From an uncultured bacterium (GTDB lineage: Bacteria; Bacteroidota; Bacteroidia; Bacteroidales; Paludibacteraceae): a stretch of 9,849 nucleotides of DNA. The stretch is taken from contig CAMHCZ010000066.1 in the NCBI GenBank assembly GCA_946183755.1, forward strand, positions 1 through 9,849, in the 5' to 3' direction. Made by a program: the position numbers and the translations under genes. The notes below the pieces were generated by a model that did no database searches, was not told where the DNA came from, and was given only the letters and a program-made list of their open reading frames with translations. Positions 1-6,093 of the stretch are shown here, one piece after another (within the stretch, counting starts at the first letter, position 1; each line of letters starts with the position of its first letter).

Positions 1-553
1 GCCTCTGCTGTGCGAAACGCAGTGTATAAAGCCTTGTTGCGTTCATACCGAGCAGCCAATCGCCTATCGCGCGGCAAAGTCCAGCCTCGTAAAGGTTCTT
101 GAAATCGGCTGACGGGCGCAGATTGCTGAATCCCTCACGGATGGCGTCTTCGGTCAGCGACGAAATCCACAGTCGCGACACTGGGCAAGTGACACCGGCT
201 TTCTGCATCACCCAGCGCTGTATCAATTCTCCTTCCTGACCGGCATCACCGCAGTTCACTATGCTGTCCGCCGCCTTGAAGAGTTTCTCTATTGTCTGGA
301 ACTGGTGCTCAACGCCTTTGTTGGATATGAGTTTTATGCCGAATCGTGGCGGAATCATCGGGAGCGTCTCGATGCGCCATTGCTTCCACTCCTGAGCGTA
401 GTCGTTGGGCTCTTTAAGCGTGCATAAATGTCCGAAAGTCCACGTCACCTGGTAGCCGTTGCCCTCGAAATACCCGTCCTTGCGCTGCCTTGCGCCTAAG
501 ACCATGGCAATCTCCTGAGCGACAGACGGTTTCTCCGCTATGCACACTATCAT
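1..553 (-). CDS. topB: DNA topoisomerase III (type IA), N-terminal 184 residues; gene continues past the left edge
   Basis: The reading frame from the ATG at 553 stays open to the left edge. Its product is the N-terminal part of a type IA topoisomerase, which relaxes and decatenates DNA through a single-strand break. The protein opens with MIVCIAEKPSVAQEIA, the TOPRIM start with the conserved Glu7. The second TOPRIM strand is at residues 101-112 (CGDAGQEGELIQ), followed by RLWISSLTEDAI (128-138) and GDWLLGMNATR (164-174), all typical of TopB. The catalytic tyrosine region is outside the window. The usual DxDxE acidic triad reads D103-A-G-Q-E107, so its middle aspartate is glycine; as far as I recall this is normal for the Bacteroidales branch. 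The gene is divergent from kdgK with a 192-base gap and has its own promoter. Identity is recalled from family motifs; the frame is read directly. Confidence 0.93.
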   Translation of the reverse strand, partial: MIVCIAEKPSVAQEIAMVLGARQRKDGYFEGNGYQVTWTFGHLCTLKEPNDYAQEWKQWRIETLPMIPPRFGIKLISNKGVEHQFQTIEKLFKAADSIVNCGDAGQEGELIQRWVMQKAGVTCPVSRLWISSLTEDAIREGFSNLRPSADFKNLYEAGLCRAIGDWLLGMNATRLYTLRFAQQR

Positions 554-588
554 TGTTTACTCTCTTTTGATTATTATAAAAACGAAGT

Positions 589-619
589 CAAAAATAATAA
601 AAAGAAAGGACAACGGCAA
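589..619 (-). promoter_or_regulatory. Probable topB promoter of Bacteroidota type
   Basis: On the minus strand, TATTTTTG (596 to 589) matches the Bacteroidota -7 consensus TAnnTTTG. ATTG (619 to 616) stands 19 bases upstream and matches three of four bases of the -33 consensus TTTG. The transcript would begin near 582, giving a leader of about 28 bases before the topB ATG at 553. The element is a pattern match only; its position right upstream of a clear gene supports it. Confidence 0.5.
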
Positions 620-689
620 TCCGCCATTCCAACTTACGATATGCTGGCAATCTCAGCGCTAATCAAAGCTTTTTATTCGCAAAAATTCT

Positions 690-697
690 TACATTTG
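690..697 (+). promoter_or_regulatory. Probable -7 box of the kdgK promoter
   Basis: TACATTTG matches the Bacteroidota -7 consensus TAnnTTTG. Transcription would start near 704, leaving a leader of about 42 bases before the ATG at 746. I find no good TTTG-like -33 element 19 to 21 bases upstream (the area is a short T-run at 670-674), so the promoter may need an activator or be weak. The rest of the 554-745 gap holds only this box, the topB promoter and AT-rich sequence. Confidence 0.42.
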
Positions 698-745
698 CAC
701 TTTTAGTCAGGCATCAAGCCAACAGAAAAACCAAACAAAACATAT

Positions 746-1798
746 ATGAGACAAACAATCGCAACTTTCGGGGAACTTCTTCTCCGTCTTTCTCCGCAAG
801 GAACTTTGAGGCTCATTCAGACTCAGAACACGACAGCGACTTTCGGCGGCAGCGAGGCCAACGTGGCTGTGTCGCTCGCCAACTTCGGACACAACGTCAG
901 ATACCTGACACGTGTGCCTAAGAACAACGTCGGACGCGCATGTCTTAGCACCTTGCACCAATATAACGTGAACACGGAATTCGTGGCTCTTGGCGGTCCG
1001 AGACTCGGAAGCTACTATATGGAGACTGCCGCGTCACTGCGCTCATCCAAGGTAGTTTACGACCGTGAGGACTCGTCATTCACCACGATAAAGCCAGAGA
1101 TGATAGACTGGGCGAACGCCTTCAAGGGCACCGACTGGTTCCACTGGAGCGGCATTGCAGCAGCTCTATCGGAATCCACTGCCGAGTGCTGCCGTGTGGG
1201 CATCGACACCGCACGCAAGATGGGCGTGAAGCTCAGCTGCGACCTCAACTACCGCAAGAACCTCTGGAACTACGGCAAGACATACGAGGAAGTGGTCCTT
1301 CCGCTTGTCAACTTCAGCGACATCGTCTTCGGCAGCGATGACGAGTACGAGCACCTGATTGATATGAAACCGGGTGAGTTCCAAGGCGTTGTAAAGACCG
1401 AGAACGGATACGAGATAAACAAGCCGCTCTGCAAGAAGATTATGAAGAAGGCGAAGGAGCTCTACCCTGACGTCAAGCTGTTCGCGTGCGAGACGAGAAG
1501 AATCGTAAGCTCAAACCACCATGTGAACGCCGCAATACTCTACGACGGCAAACAGGTCTATTTCTCAAGAATCTACGATGTGGACAACGTGATAGACGCT
1601 GTTGGCGTGGGCGACGCATGCTGTGCCGCGCTGCTCGACGCGCTGTCTAAGTACGGCGAGGACTATCAGAGCGTCATAGAGTTCGCCATGTCAGCTTCCG
1701 CGCTCAAGAACACCATTCCTGGCGACTTCAACCTCGTCTCCGAAGAAGAGGTTCTCACACTCGTGGGAGGCAACACCTCCGGCAGAGTGCTGAGATAA
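746..1798 (+). CDS. kdgK: 2-keto-3-deoxygluconate kinase, PfkB (ribokinase) family
   Basis: A 350-residue cytoplasmic PfkB-family sugar kinase. KdgK enzymes use ATP to phosphorylate 2-keto-3-deoxygluconate to KDPG, which an aldolase then splits, the lower half of Entner-Doudoroff and of pectin or alginate breakdown. Visible landmarks are FGELLLRLSP (8-17), the N-terminal PfkB signature GGSEANVAVSLANFG (34-48), the substrate-side DLNYR (166-170), and the C-terminal ATP/anion-hole motif VGVGD (286-290), where D290 would be the catalytic base. The tail NTIPGDFNL and SGRV is also typical of Bacteroidales KdgK proteins. The residues after the catalytic Asp are ACCAALL, where I would expect something like AFxGGL. 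No aldolase gene lies beside it, so KDG specificity is inferred from overall similarity, and a related sugar-acid substrate is possible. The gene is monocistronic and ends at the terminator at 1821-1850. Confidence 0.85.
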   Translation: MRQTIATFGELLLRLSPQGTLRLIQTQNTTATFGGSEANVAVSLANFGHNVRYLTRVPKNNVGRACLSTLHQYNVNTEFVALGGPRLGSYYMETAASLRSSKVVYDREDSSFTTIKPEMIDWANAFKGTDWFHWSGIAAALSESTAECCRVGIDTARKMGVKLSCDLNYRKNLWNYGKTYEEVVLPLVNFSDIVFGSDDEYEHLIDMKPGEFQGVVKTENGYEINKPLCKKIMKKAKELYPDVKLFACETRRIVSSNHHVNAAILYDGKQVYFSRIYDVDNVIDAVGVGDACCAALLDALSKYGEDYQSVIEFAMSASALKNTIPGDFNLVSEEEVLTLVGGNTSGRVLR

Positions 1799-1820
1799 AA
1801 AGGACTATTTATAGATAATA

Positions 1821-1850
1821 AAAACGCAAGCTCAACGGCTTGCGTTTTTT
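1821..1850. terminator. Bidirectional intrinsic terminator between kdgK and holA
   Basis: The stem CGCAAGC (1825-1831) pairs perfectly with GCTTGCG (1838-1844) around the 6-base loop TCAACG. It is flanked by AAAA before and TTTTTT after, so the stem can extend and each strand has a U-tract. It therefore serves kdgK (stop at 1798) on the plus strand and holA (stop at 1894) on the minus strand. A near-identical element occurs at 8708-8742. Confidence 0.92.
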
Positions 1851-1893
1851 GTGTGATTAAGTCGAGTTCTATAATTAGCACTCCTTTCGTCCT

Positions 1894-2928
1894 TTAGTGC
1901 ATCAACCTGAAGAGCATCTCCATGAGCAGTTCGGAAGCGTTAGCTGACGAGCCGACGCCCTTGCACTTCTCGTCGTATTCCTTGAGTATGGCGATGTTCT
2001 CCATGCACTTGCGCGCGTTGTAGAGTTTGGCGGCTGCCACGTAATCCTTGACGAAGAAAGGATTCACGCCAAGGCGGCTCGCCAGCGATTTGGAATCGCT
2101 CTTGTTGGATGTGTAATGAACGAGCAACAGGTTGAAGAACAGGCTGAAAAGCACGCTGATGGTGACGAACACAGGATTCGCCTTCTGGTTTTGCGCGAAG
2201 TACATGCCTATCCGGTTGACACGCATGATGTCCTTACGCATTATGGCGTTCTGCAGCTCGAAGTTGTTATAGTCCTTGCTTATGCCAATGTTGCGCTCTA
2301 TGAGTTCTGCCGTGATGGCTTTCGAGCCTTCGGGCATGGAGAGTTTCAGCTTGTCGAGCGACGAGGCTATGCGCTGCAAGTCGGCGCCGATATACTCCGC
2401 CAGCACCTGTGCCGACCTCTCGTCGATGGTCATGCCGCTGTTCTTGACGTAGTTCACTATCCATGCCGGAAGCTGGTAATCCCTTATGGGCTGCGACTCG
2501 AGCACGGAGCCTATCTTGGTTATCTCGGTGTAGAGTTTCTTGCGCTTGTCGAGGTTGCCGTACTTGTAGCACAGCACGAGGATGGTCTTGGGCTGCGGAT
2601 TCTGCAGATAGGTGACGAGGGCGTTCTCGTCGTCATCGGCGCGCTTCTTACCTAAAAGGTTCTGCGCCTCCTTGACTATTATGACCTGCTTGTCGCCTAT
2701 CATCGGCACTCCCCTGGCGAGCATCGCCACTTTGGTCTGCGTCGTCTGGTCGCCGTAAAGCACAGTCAGGCAGAAATCCTTGGCTGAAGGGTCGAGCACA
2801 TTGTTCTGTATATAATCCGACACAAGGTCTATGTAATAAGCCTCCTCGCCCATCAGCAGATAGACTGGCCTGTAATCCTTGTTCTGTAGTTGGGTTATTA
2901 TCGTCGCGTATGTCTGTTCCTTAGCCAT
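1894..2928 (-). CDS. holA: DNA polymerase III delta subunit (sliding-clamp loader)
   Basis: A 344-residue HolA protein, near the family's usual length. The delta subunit is the wrench of the clamp loader: it binds the beta clamp and opens it so that it can be loaded on primed DNA. Landmarks are PVYLLMGEEAYYID (21-34) at the start of the N-terminal domain, GDKQVIIVKEAQNL (78-91), the three-helix lid region with YIGADLQRIASSLDKL (179-194), and the collar-domain segment NPFFVKDYVAAAKLY (289-303). The frame extends three codons upstream to a TTG, but I chose the ATG at 2928 because MAKEQTYATI fits the family N-terminus. A consensus promoter lies so close to this ATG that the mRNA may be leaderless. 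The gene is divergent from the nuclease-like gene at 2981 and convergent with kdgK. Confidence 0.93.
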   Translation of the reverse strand: MAKEQTYATIITQLQNKDYRPVYLLMGEEAYYIDLVSDYIQNNVLDPSAKDFCLTVLYGDQTTQTKVAMLARGVPMIGDKQVIIVKEAQNLLGKKRADDDENALVTYLQNPQPKTILVLCYKYGNLDKRKKLYTEITKIGSVLESQPIRDYQLPAWIVNYVKNSGMTIDERSAQVLAEYIGADLQRIASSLDKLKLSMPEGSKAITAELIERNIGISKDYNNFELQNAIMRKDIMRVNRIGMYFAQNQKANPVFVTISVLFSLFFNLLLVHYTSNKSDSKSLASRLGVNPFFVKDYVAAAKLYNARKCMENIAILKEYDEKCKGVGSSANASELLMEMLFRLMH

Positions 2929-2934
2929 GGTTGA

Positions 2935-2965
2935 CAAAAGTAATCATTATATTTGTCTCGTCAAA
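2935..2965 (-). promoter_or_regulatory. holA promoter, full match to the Bacteroidota consensus
   Basis: On the minus strand TTTG (2965 to 2962) is followed, after exactly 19 bases, by TACTTTTG (2942 to 2935). Both elements match the Bacteroidota consensus TTTG-N19-21-TAnnTTTG without mismatch. Start of transcription a few bases past the box would fall at about 2932 to 2928, at or next to the holA ATG. The spacer contains the oppositely directed -7 box of the neighbouring gene. Confidence 0.65.
2948..2955 (+). promoter_or_regulatory. Probable -7 box for the nuclease-fold gene at 2981
   Basis: TATATTTG matches TAnnTTTG and lies inside the spacer of the divergent holA promoter. Transcription would begin near 2961, giving a leader of about 20 bases before the ATG at 2981. 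No matching -33 TTTG is present at 19 to 21 bases upstream, where the sequence is already the start of holA. Confidence 0.45.
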
Positions 2966-2980
2966 CACAAAAACGCAGTC

Positions 2981-3427
2981 ATGGGGCTACTGAATTTTCC
3001 AGAATACAAGTTTAACATCAAGGACGACAACGGCGGCAAAAAAATCTTCGACCGGCTGCGCAAAAAGTTCGTCGCTCTGCAGCCCGAGGAACTTGTCAGA
3101 CAGAACATGGTGGAATGGCTGATAACCGAGAAAGGCTACCCCGAAAGCAAGATGGCCAACGAGGTTGTAGTCAACATAAACGGAATGCCGAAAAGATGCG
3201 ACGGCATAGTCTATGGCAACGGATTCGAGCCAGTCATGATAATCGAGTACAAAGCGCCGACTGTGACACTGACACAAAGCGTATTCGACCAGATACTCAC
3301 CTACAACACGAAACTCGGCGTCGATTACATACTCGTCAGCAACGGACTGCAGCACATCTGCTGCCGCATAGCCGACGGCAAAGCCACGTTCCTCAAGGAC
3401 ATACCGATGTACCAGGACATAGCCTGA
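2981..3427 (+). CDS. Stand-alone HSDR_N-type PD-(D/E)xK nuclease-fold protein
   Basis: A 148-residue protein that resembles the N-terminal nuclease domain of type I restriction R subunits but has no helicase motor. The core of a PD-(D/E)xK fold is visible: KRCDGIVYG (71-79) supplies D73, and MIIEYKAPT (86-94) supplies E89 and K91. VDYILVSNGLQHICCRI (114-130) is the following strand and helix. Proteins of this kind are common in Bacteroidales, often beside holA, and are frequently mislabelled as restriction subunits. No hsdM or hsdS gene is present here, so a restriction role is unlikely; a housekeeping DNA repair or replication function is an inference from context only. I start at the ATG at 2981 (MGLLNFPEYKFNI); an in-frame extension back to 2879 overlaps holA and looks non-coding. 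Its stop is 7 bases from the end of the convergent lipoprotein gene. Confidence 0.82.
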   Translation: MGLLNFPEYKFNIKDDNGGKKIFDRLRKKFVALQPEELVRQNMVEWLITEKGYPESKMANEVVVNINGMPKRCDGIVYGNGFEPVMIIEYKAPTVTLTQSVFDQILTYNTKLGVDYILVSNGLQHICCRIADGKATFLKDIPMYQDIA

Positions 3428-3434
3428 ACGGCTG

Positions 3435-4412
3435 CTACTTGCAGCACTTGAGCGCTATGCCAGCTTTCTCCAGCTCGTCGTACGAAACGATTGAGAAGAA
3501 CTGCCCTTCGGCGCCGCAGCCGATGTGGTAAGGGAAGAACGACACGATGACACCCTCGCGTATGAGCGCGATGCCGTCGCATTCCTTCAGCGCAGCCTGC
3601 GCGTCATGCACTTCCGACGGCTTGTGGTCGAAGTTCTTCATCATCAGGTCGGCGAATTTCTTCTGGTCCTTCGCTTCGAACATATCGTTCAACCCAATGC
3701 CTTTGCCTGTCTTGGAATCGACTGTCACGTATGTTCTGCGTGTATTGTCGCCGCAGCTCATCCAGTCGTACCATGAAGATATGAAGAATGTGTAAAGGTC
3801 GCCCTTTTTCCACACGTCAGTAATAAGCATTCCGTGCTGCTCCAGCGGTACGAAGTCGCCCTCAGAGCCTTTGCATTCGTATTGCGAGATAGCCTCTTCC
3901 GTCTTAGCCACATAGAAATCGCAAATTTCCTTGGCTGACTCCAGATTCTTGTTCTGCGGAATTTTTCTGTGCGACGCGCACTCCTCTCCGTTGGAACAGT
4001 CCTCGGCAAAAGCATGTGCTCTGACGCACATCCATTGCTTGAGCTTCGCCACATCCGGACATCTGAGAGCCAGAATATCACGTTTTCTGAAGCATCCGTC
4101 CTCAGGGCATGAGAACATGCAGCTGTTGTGGTACAAGCCCTTAATCGGTGGCATTGGCTGCATGTCGGCATTGGCATCGTCGGTCTCATTTGGGTCTATC
4201 ATGCCGAAGTATGTGTTGAATGTCGATGCTGGAGTTCCTATTGTCGGCTTGTTCCAGTCCACTTCGTATGCCGACAGGTCTTCCGCCTCCTGCGCGGTCT
4301 CCTGAGTCTGCACCGCCACAGAGTCCGTTCCGCCAGCCGTCTCGCTCTTGCCAGCGCACGAAGCGAGCATCAGAAGCGCCGACGAACATGCCAATAGATA
4401 TGCCTTTTTCAT
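3435..4412 (-). CDS. Cysteine-rich lipoprotein with a DUF3298/RsiV-like C-terminal domain
   Basis: A 325-residue exported lipoprotein. MKK, a hydrophobic stretch and the lipobox LASC put the lipidated cysteine at C19. A low-complexity Thr/Glu/Gln linker (about 22-46) follows, then a globular region. Residues about 195-315 resemble DUF3298: VTVDSKTGKGIGLNDMF (229-245), then IALIREGVIVSFFPYHI (281-297) and a final FSIVSYDEL. This fold occurs in RsiV anti-sigma factors and in cell-wall deacetylases, but no catalytic residues of the latter are evident, so the role is unknown. The mature chain has 14 cysteines besides C19 (98, 102, 107, 118, 129, 139, 145, 164, 180, 220, 278, 299, 323, 324), which suggests a disulfide-rich periplasmic or surface protein. 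It is the last gene of the recR operon, 20 bases after the HAD gene, with an AAAGG about 9 bases before its start. Confidence 0.75.
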   Translation of the reverse strand: MKKAYLLACSSALLMLASCAGKSETAGGTDSVAVQTQETAQEAEDLSAYEVDWNKPTIGTPASTFNTYFGMIDPNETDDANADMQPMPPIKGLYHNSCMFSCPEDGCFRKRDILALRCPDVAKLKQWMCVRAHAFAEDCSNGEECASHRKIPQNKNLESAKEICDFYVAKTEEAISQYECKGSEGDFVPLEQHGMLITDVWKKGDLYTFFISSWYDWMSCGDNTRRTYVTVDSKTGKGIGLNDMFEAKDQKKFADLMMKNFDHKPSEVHDAQAALKECDGIALIREGVIVSFFPYHIGCGAEGQFFSIVSYDELEKAGIALKCCK

Positions 4413-4432
4413 AAAAAATTGCCTTTAATAAT

Positions 4433-4858
4433 TTAACCGAACAGTCTTGAAAGGAATCCTTTCTTTCTCTTATAATTGTAAACCTGCTCCTGCTCTATTC
4501 CCTCGTATGGGCGAAGCGGATTGCCAGACTTTATCATCTGGTAGATAATGCCCCAGTCCGGAAGTCCGCCGAGGTTGTGGTCGTCGATGAATACGTCTGC
4601 GTTCACCTTGCGTGAGCGGTTGCTGCTGCCGTACTCGTCGGGGTTCGACGCGTTCACGGCGTAGAACTCCACGCCTCTCTGCCGGCAGTACTCCACAGCC
4701 TCGTTCAGCAGGTCGCCCTCGCGCACTGTGTTGAGTATCAGCATGTGGCCGTCCTGCATCAGCTGCTTGAGCGTCTGTATGGCGAAAGGTATCTCCTTGC
4801 CTATTCTTGGGTACTCGTGTCTTACTATTGTTCCGTCGAAATCAACCGCTATTGTCAT
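4433..4858 (-). CDS. Small HAD-superfamily hydrolase, BT0820-like
   Basis: A 141-residue cytoplasmic protein with a minimal HAD fold. Motif I is VDFDGT (5-10), with nucleophile D6 and acid/base D8. Motif II is probably the threonine in LILNTVREGD (40-49), motif III the lysine in RSRKVNAD (81-88), and motif IV FIDDHNLGG (90-98) with D92 and D93. There is no obvious cap domain beyond the short segment between motifs, and the basic tail YKRKKGFLSRLFG has no recognised role. The protein resembles a small Bacteroidales HAD family typified by BT0820, usually annotated as a phosphatase; the substrate cannot be told from sequence. It sits 25 bases downstream of the membrane-protein gene and 20 upstream of the lipoprotein gene, so it is probably co-transcribed with recR. 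Confidence 0.8.
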   Translation of the reverse strand: MTIAVDFDGTIVRHEYPRIGKEIPFAIQTLKQLMQDGHMLILNTVREGDLLNEAVEYCRQRGVEFYAVNASNPDEYGSSNRSRKVNADVFIDDHNLGGLPDWGIIYQMIKSGNPLRPYEGIEQEQVYNYKRKKGFLSRLFG

Positions 4859-4883
4859 AAAATATTGTTTATTAGGTTTTTAA

Positions 4884-5342
4884 TTACAAATCTTCTTCCT
4901 CGTCCTTTGACAACGCCACCGCTATGTCCTCCTCCTTCGGCTTGCAGAATATGAGCGCCACTGCCGCTATGCCTGCCGCATACAGGAAATTGTAGGAATG
5001 CAGCAGATAGAACAGGATTATGTTGACAACAAATGCCACTGCCACAAGACCGATTTTCAGCTTCACGATTCTCATGTACTCGTTGTATCGCTGCTCGTCG
5101 TCCTCAATCTTGCCCAGCGTATTCACTTTCTTGTTGGAATACCACAGCGCGAAAGGTATTGACGCCATAAGATAAAGGTAGGAAATCGATGATATGATGG
5201 TTTCCGTGTTCTTCTCTATCGGCGGTGTGTGTGTCTGGAACATATATCCGAAACATGCGCACAAAAGCACAAGGGCGAACACGCCGTAATACATAAGCAA
5301 TGACCATCTGTAAGCCTTTTTCTCAAACTGTTTTTCTTTCAT
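4884..5342 (-). CDS. Hypothetical inner-membrane protein with four predicted helices
   Basis: A 152-residue protein with four hydrophobic stretches, at about residues 14-34, 49-68, 96-115 and 117-133. A charged loop (69-94) separates the second and third helices, and the C-terminal tail is acidic (EEDIAVALSKDEEEDL). The basic N-terminus (MKEKQFEKKAYR) and the charged loop both favour a cytoplasmic location of the termini. I recognise no functional family; similar small membrane proteins follow recR in other Bacteroidales as far as I recall. It starts 12 bases after the recR stop, in an A-rich stretch with no clear ribosome binding site, as is usual in this phylum. Expression is probably from the recR promoter. 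No function is proposed. Confidence 0.75.
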   Translation of the reverse strand: MKEKQFEKKAYRWSLLMYYGVFALVLLCACFGYMFQTHTPPIEKNTETIISSISYLYLMASIPFALWYSNKKVNTLGKIEDDEQRYNEYMRIVKLKIGLVAVAFVVNIILFYLLHSYNFLYAAGIAAVALIFCKPKEEDIAVALSKDEEEDL

Positions 5343-5354
5343 TTTCGTTGTTTT

Positions 5355-5987
5355 TTATCTATCCATTCTGAACGAATCGGTGAAGTCCACACGGTTCATA
5401 ATAGAGCGTCCGAGCGTCACCTCGTCGGCATACTGCAGCTCGTCGCCCACAGCCACGCCTCGCGCTATCGTCGTTATCTTGACGTCGAAACCTGACAGTT
5501 TCTTGAAGAGGAAGAAGTTCGTTGTGTCGCCTTCCATTGTCGGACTCAGCGCGAGTATCACTTCCTTTATGCCGCCGTCGGAGACACGCTTAACAAGGCT
5601 CTCTATCTCCAGGTCGTTAGGTCCAATGCCGTCCATCGGCGAGATTACTCCGCCCAGCACATGGTACAGACCACGGTACTGCTGCGTGTTCTCCACGGAC
5701 ATCACATCCTTGACCGTCTCCACGACACAGATTGTCGTCTTGTCTCTTGACGGATTAGCGCATATCTGGCATGTCTCCGTGTCCGAGATGTTGTGGCACA
5801 CGTTGCAGTAACGCACCTCGCTGCGCAGCCTCAGCACCGCATTGGCGAAACGGCTCACGTCCTCCTCGTCGCGCCGGAGCATGTTCAGCACCAGACGGAG
5901 CGCTGTCTTGCGCCCTATGCCGGGCAGTTTGGAGAACTCGTCAACCGCGTTCTGCAGCAACTGCGAAGGATACTGTTCGTCGTTCAT
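5355..5987 (-). CDS. recR: Recombination mediator protein RecR
   Basis: A 210-residue RecR, slightly longer than the roughly 200-residue norm. RecR works with RecO (and RecF) to load RecA on single-stranded DNA at gaps coated with SSB. The domains are in the usual order: an N-terminal helix-hairpin-helix (FSKLPGIGRKTALRL, 18-32), a four-cysteine zinc finger (C61, C64, C73, C76), and a TOPRIM domain starting at CVVETVKDV (87-95) with E90 and ending at ARGVAVGDELQYADEVTLG (175-193). All expected residues are present. The start MNDEQYPSQLLQNAVDEFSKLPGIG fits the family. It heads a leftward operon with three genes of no obvious repair role and is divergent from the symporter gene with a 106-base gap. 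Confidence 0.96.
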   Translation of the reverse strand: MNDEQYPSQLLQNAVDEFSKLPGIGRKTALRLVLNMLRRDEEDVSRFANAVLRLRSEVRYCNVCHNISDTETCQICANPSRDKTTICVVETVKDVMSVENTQQYRGLYHVLGGVISPMDGIGPNDLEIESLVKRVSDGGIKEVILALSPTMEGDTTNFFLFKKLSGFDVKITTIARGVAVGDELQYADEVTLGRSIMNRVDFTDSFRMDR

Positions 5988-6033
5988 TTACTCAAATTAT
6001 TGTATCTTTGTGAAGATTCGTCATTTCACTTAT

Positions 6034-6064
6034 CTTGCAAATGTACGAAAAAGAAATAACTTTG
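6034..6064 (+). promoter_or_regulatory. Probable promoter of the symporter-engB-yfcE operon
   Basis: CTTG (6034-6037) stands 19 bases before TAACTTTG (6057-6064), which matches TAnnTTTG; the -33 element has one mismatch to TTTG. Transcription would start near 6070, about 24 bases before the ATG at 6094. A second match, TATCTTTG, lies farther upstream at 6003-6010 and could be an alternative start. Confidence 0.5.
6038..6045 (-). promoter_or_regulatory. Probable -7 box of the recR operon promoter
   Basis: Read on the minus strand this is TACATTTG, a match to TAnnTTTG. It would give a start near 6031 and a leader of about 43 bases before the recR ATG at 5987. The box directly abuts the -33 element of the divergent symporter promoter. 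I find no good -33 TTTG upstream of it. Confidence 0.42.
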
Positions 6065-6093
6065 ATTTTACGCAGAATAACAACCGATAGATA

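Noticed and set aside
665..674. Palindrome AAAGCTTT followed by Ts upstream of kdgK
   Set aside because: It has no loop and follows no gene end on the plus strand; it is probably chance in AT-rich sequence.
2116..2655. A 179-codon plus-strand frame opposite holA
   Set aside because: It lies wholly within holA on the other strand and its product is a low-information string rich in Val, Leu, His and Glu with no family match; holA is unmistakable.
2929..2937. TTG start adding three residues to HolA
   Set aside because: The ATG at 2928 gives a typical HolA N-terminus, and the predicted -7 box overlaps the TTG position.
2931..2955. TTGACA followed by TATATT, like a sigma-70 promoter
   Set aside because: The spacing is only 11 bases, and this phylum uses TTTG/TAnnTTTG; the match is a by-product of the two interlocked promoters.
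2879..2980. Upstream extension of the nuclease-fold gene
   Set aside because: The extra residues overlap the start of holA and the promoter region; family similarity begins at the ATG at 2981.
3431..3445. Hairpin GCTGC-TACTT-GCAGC between the two convergent genes
   Set aside because: The stem is only five pairs, has no T-run on either strand, and overlaps the lipoprotein gene's last codons, so it is not supported as a terminator.
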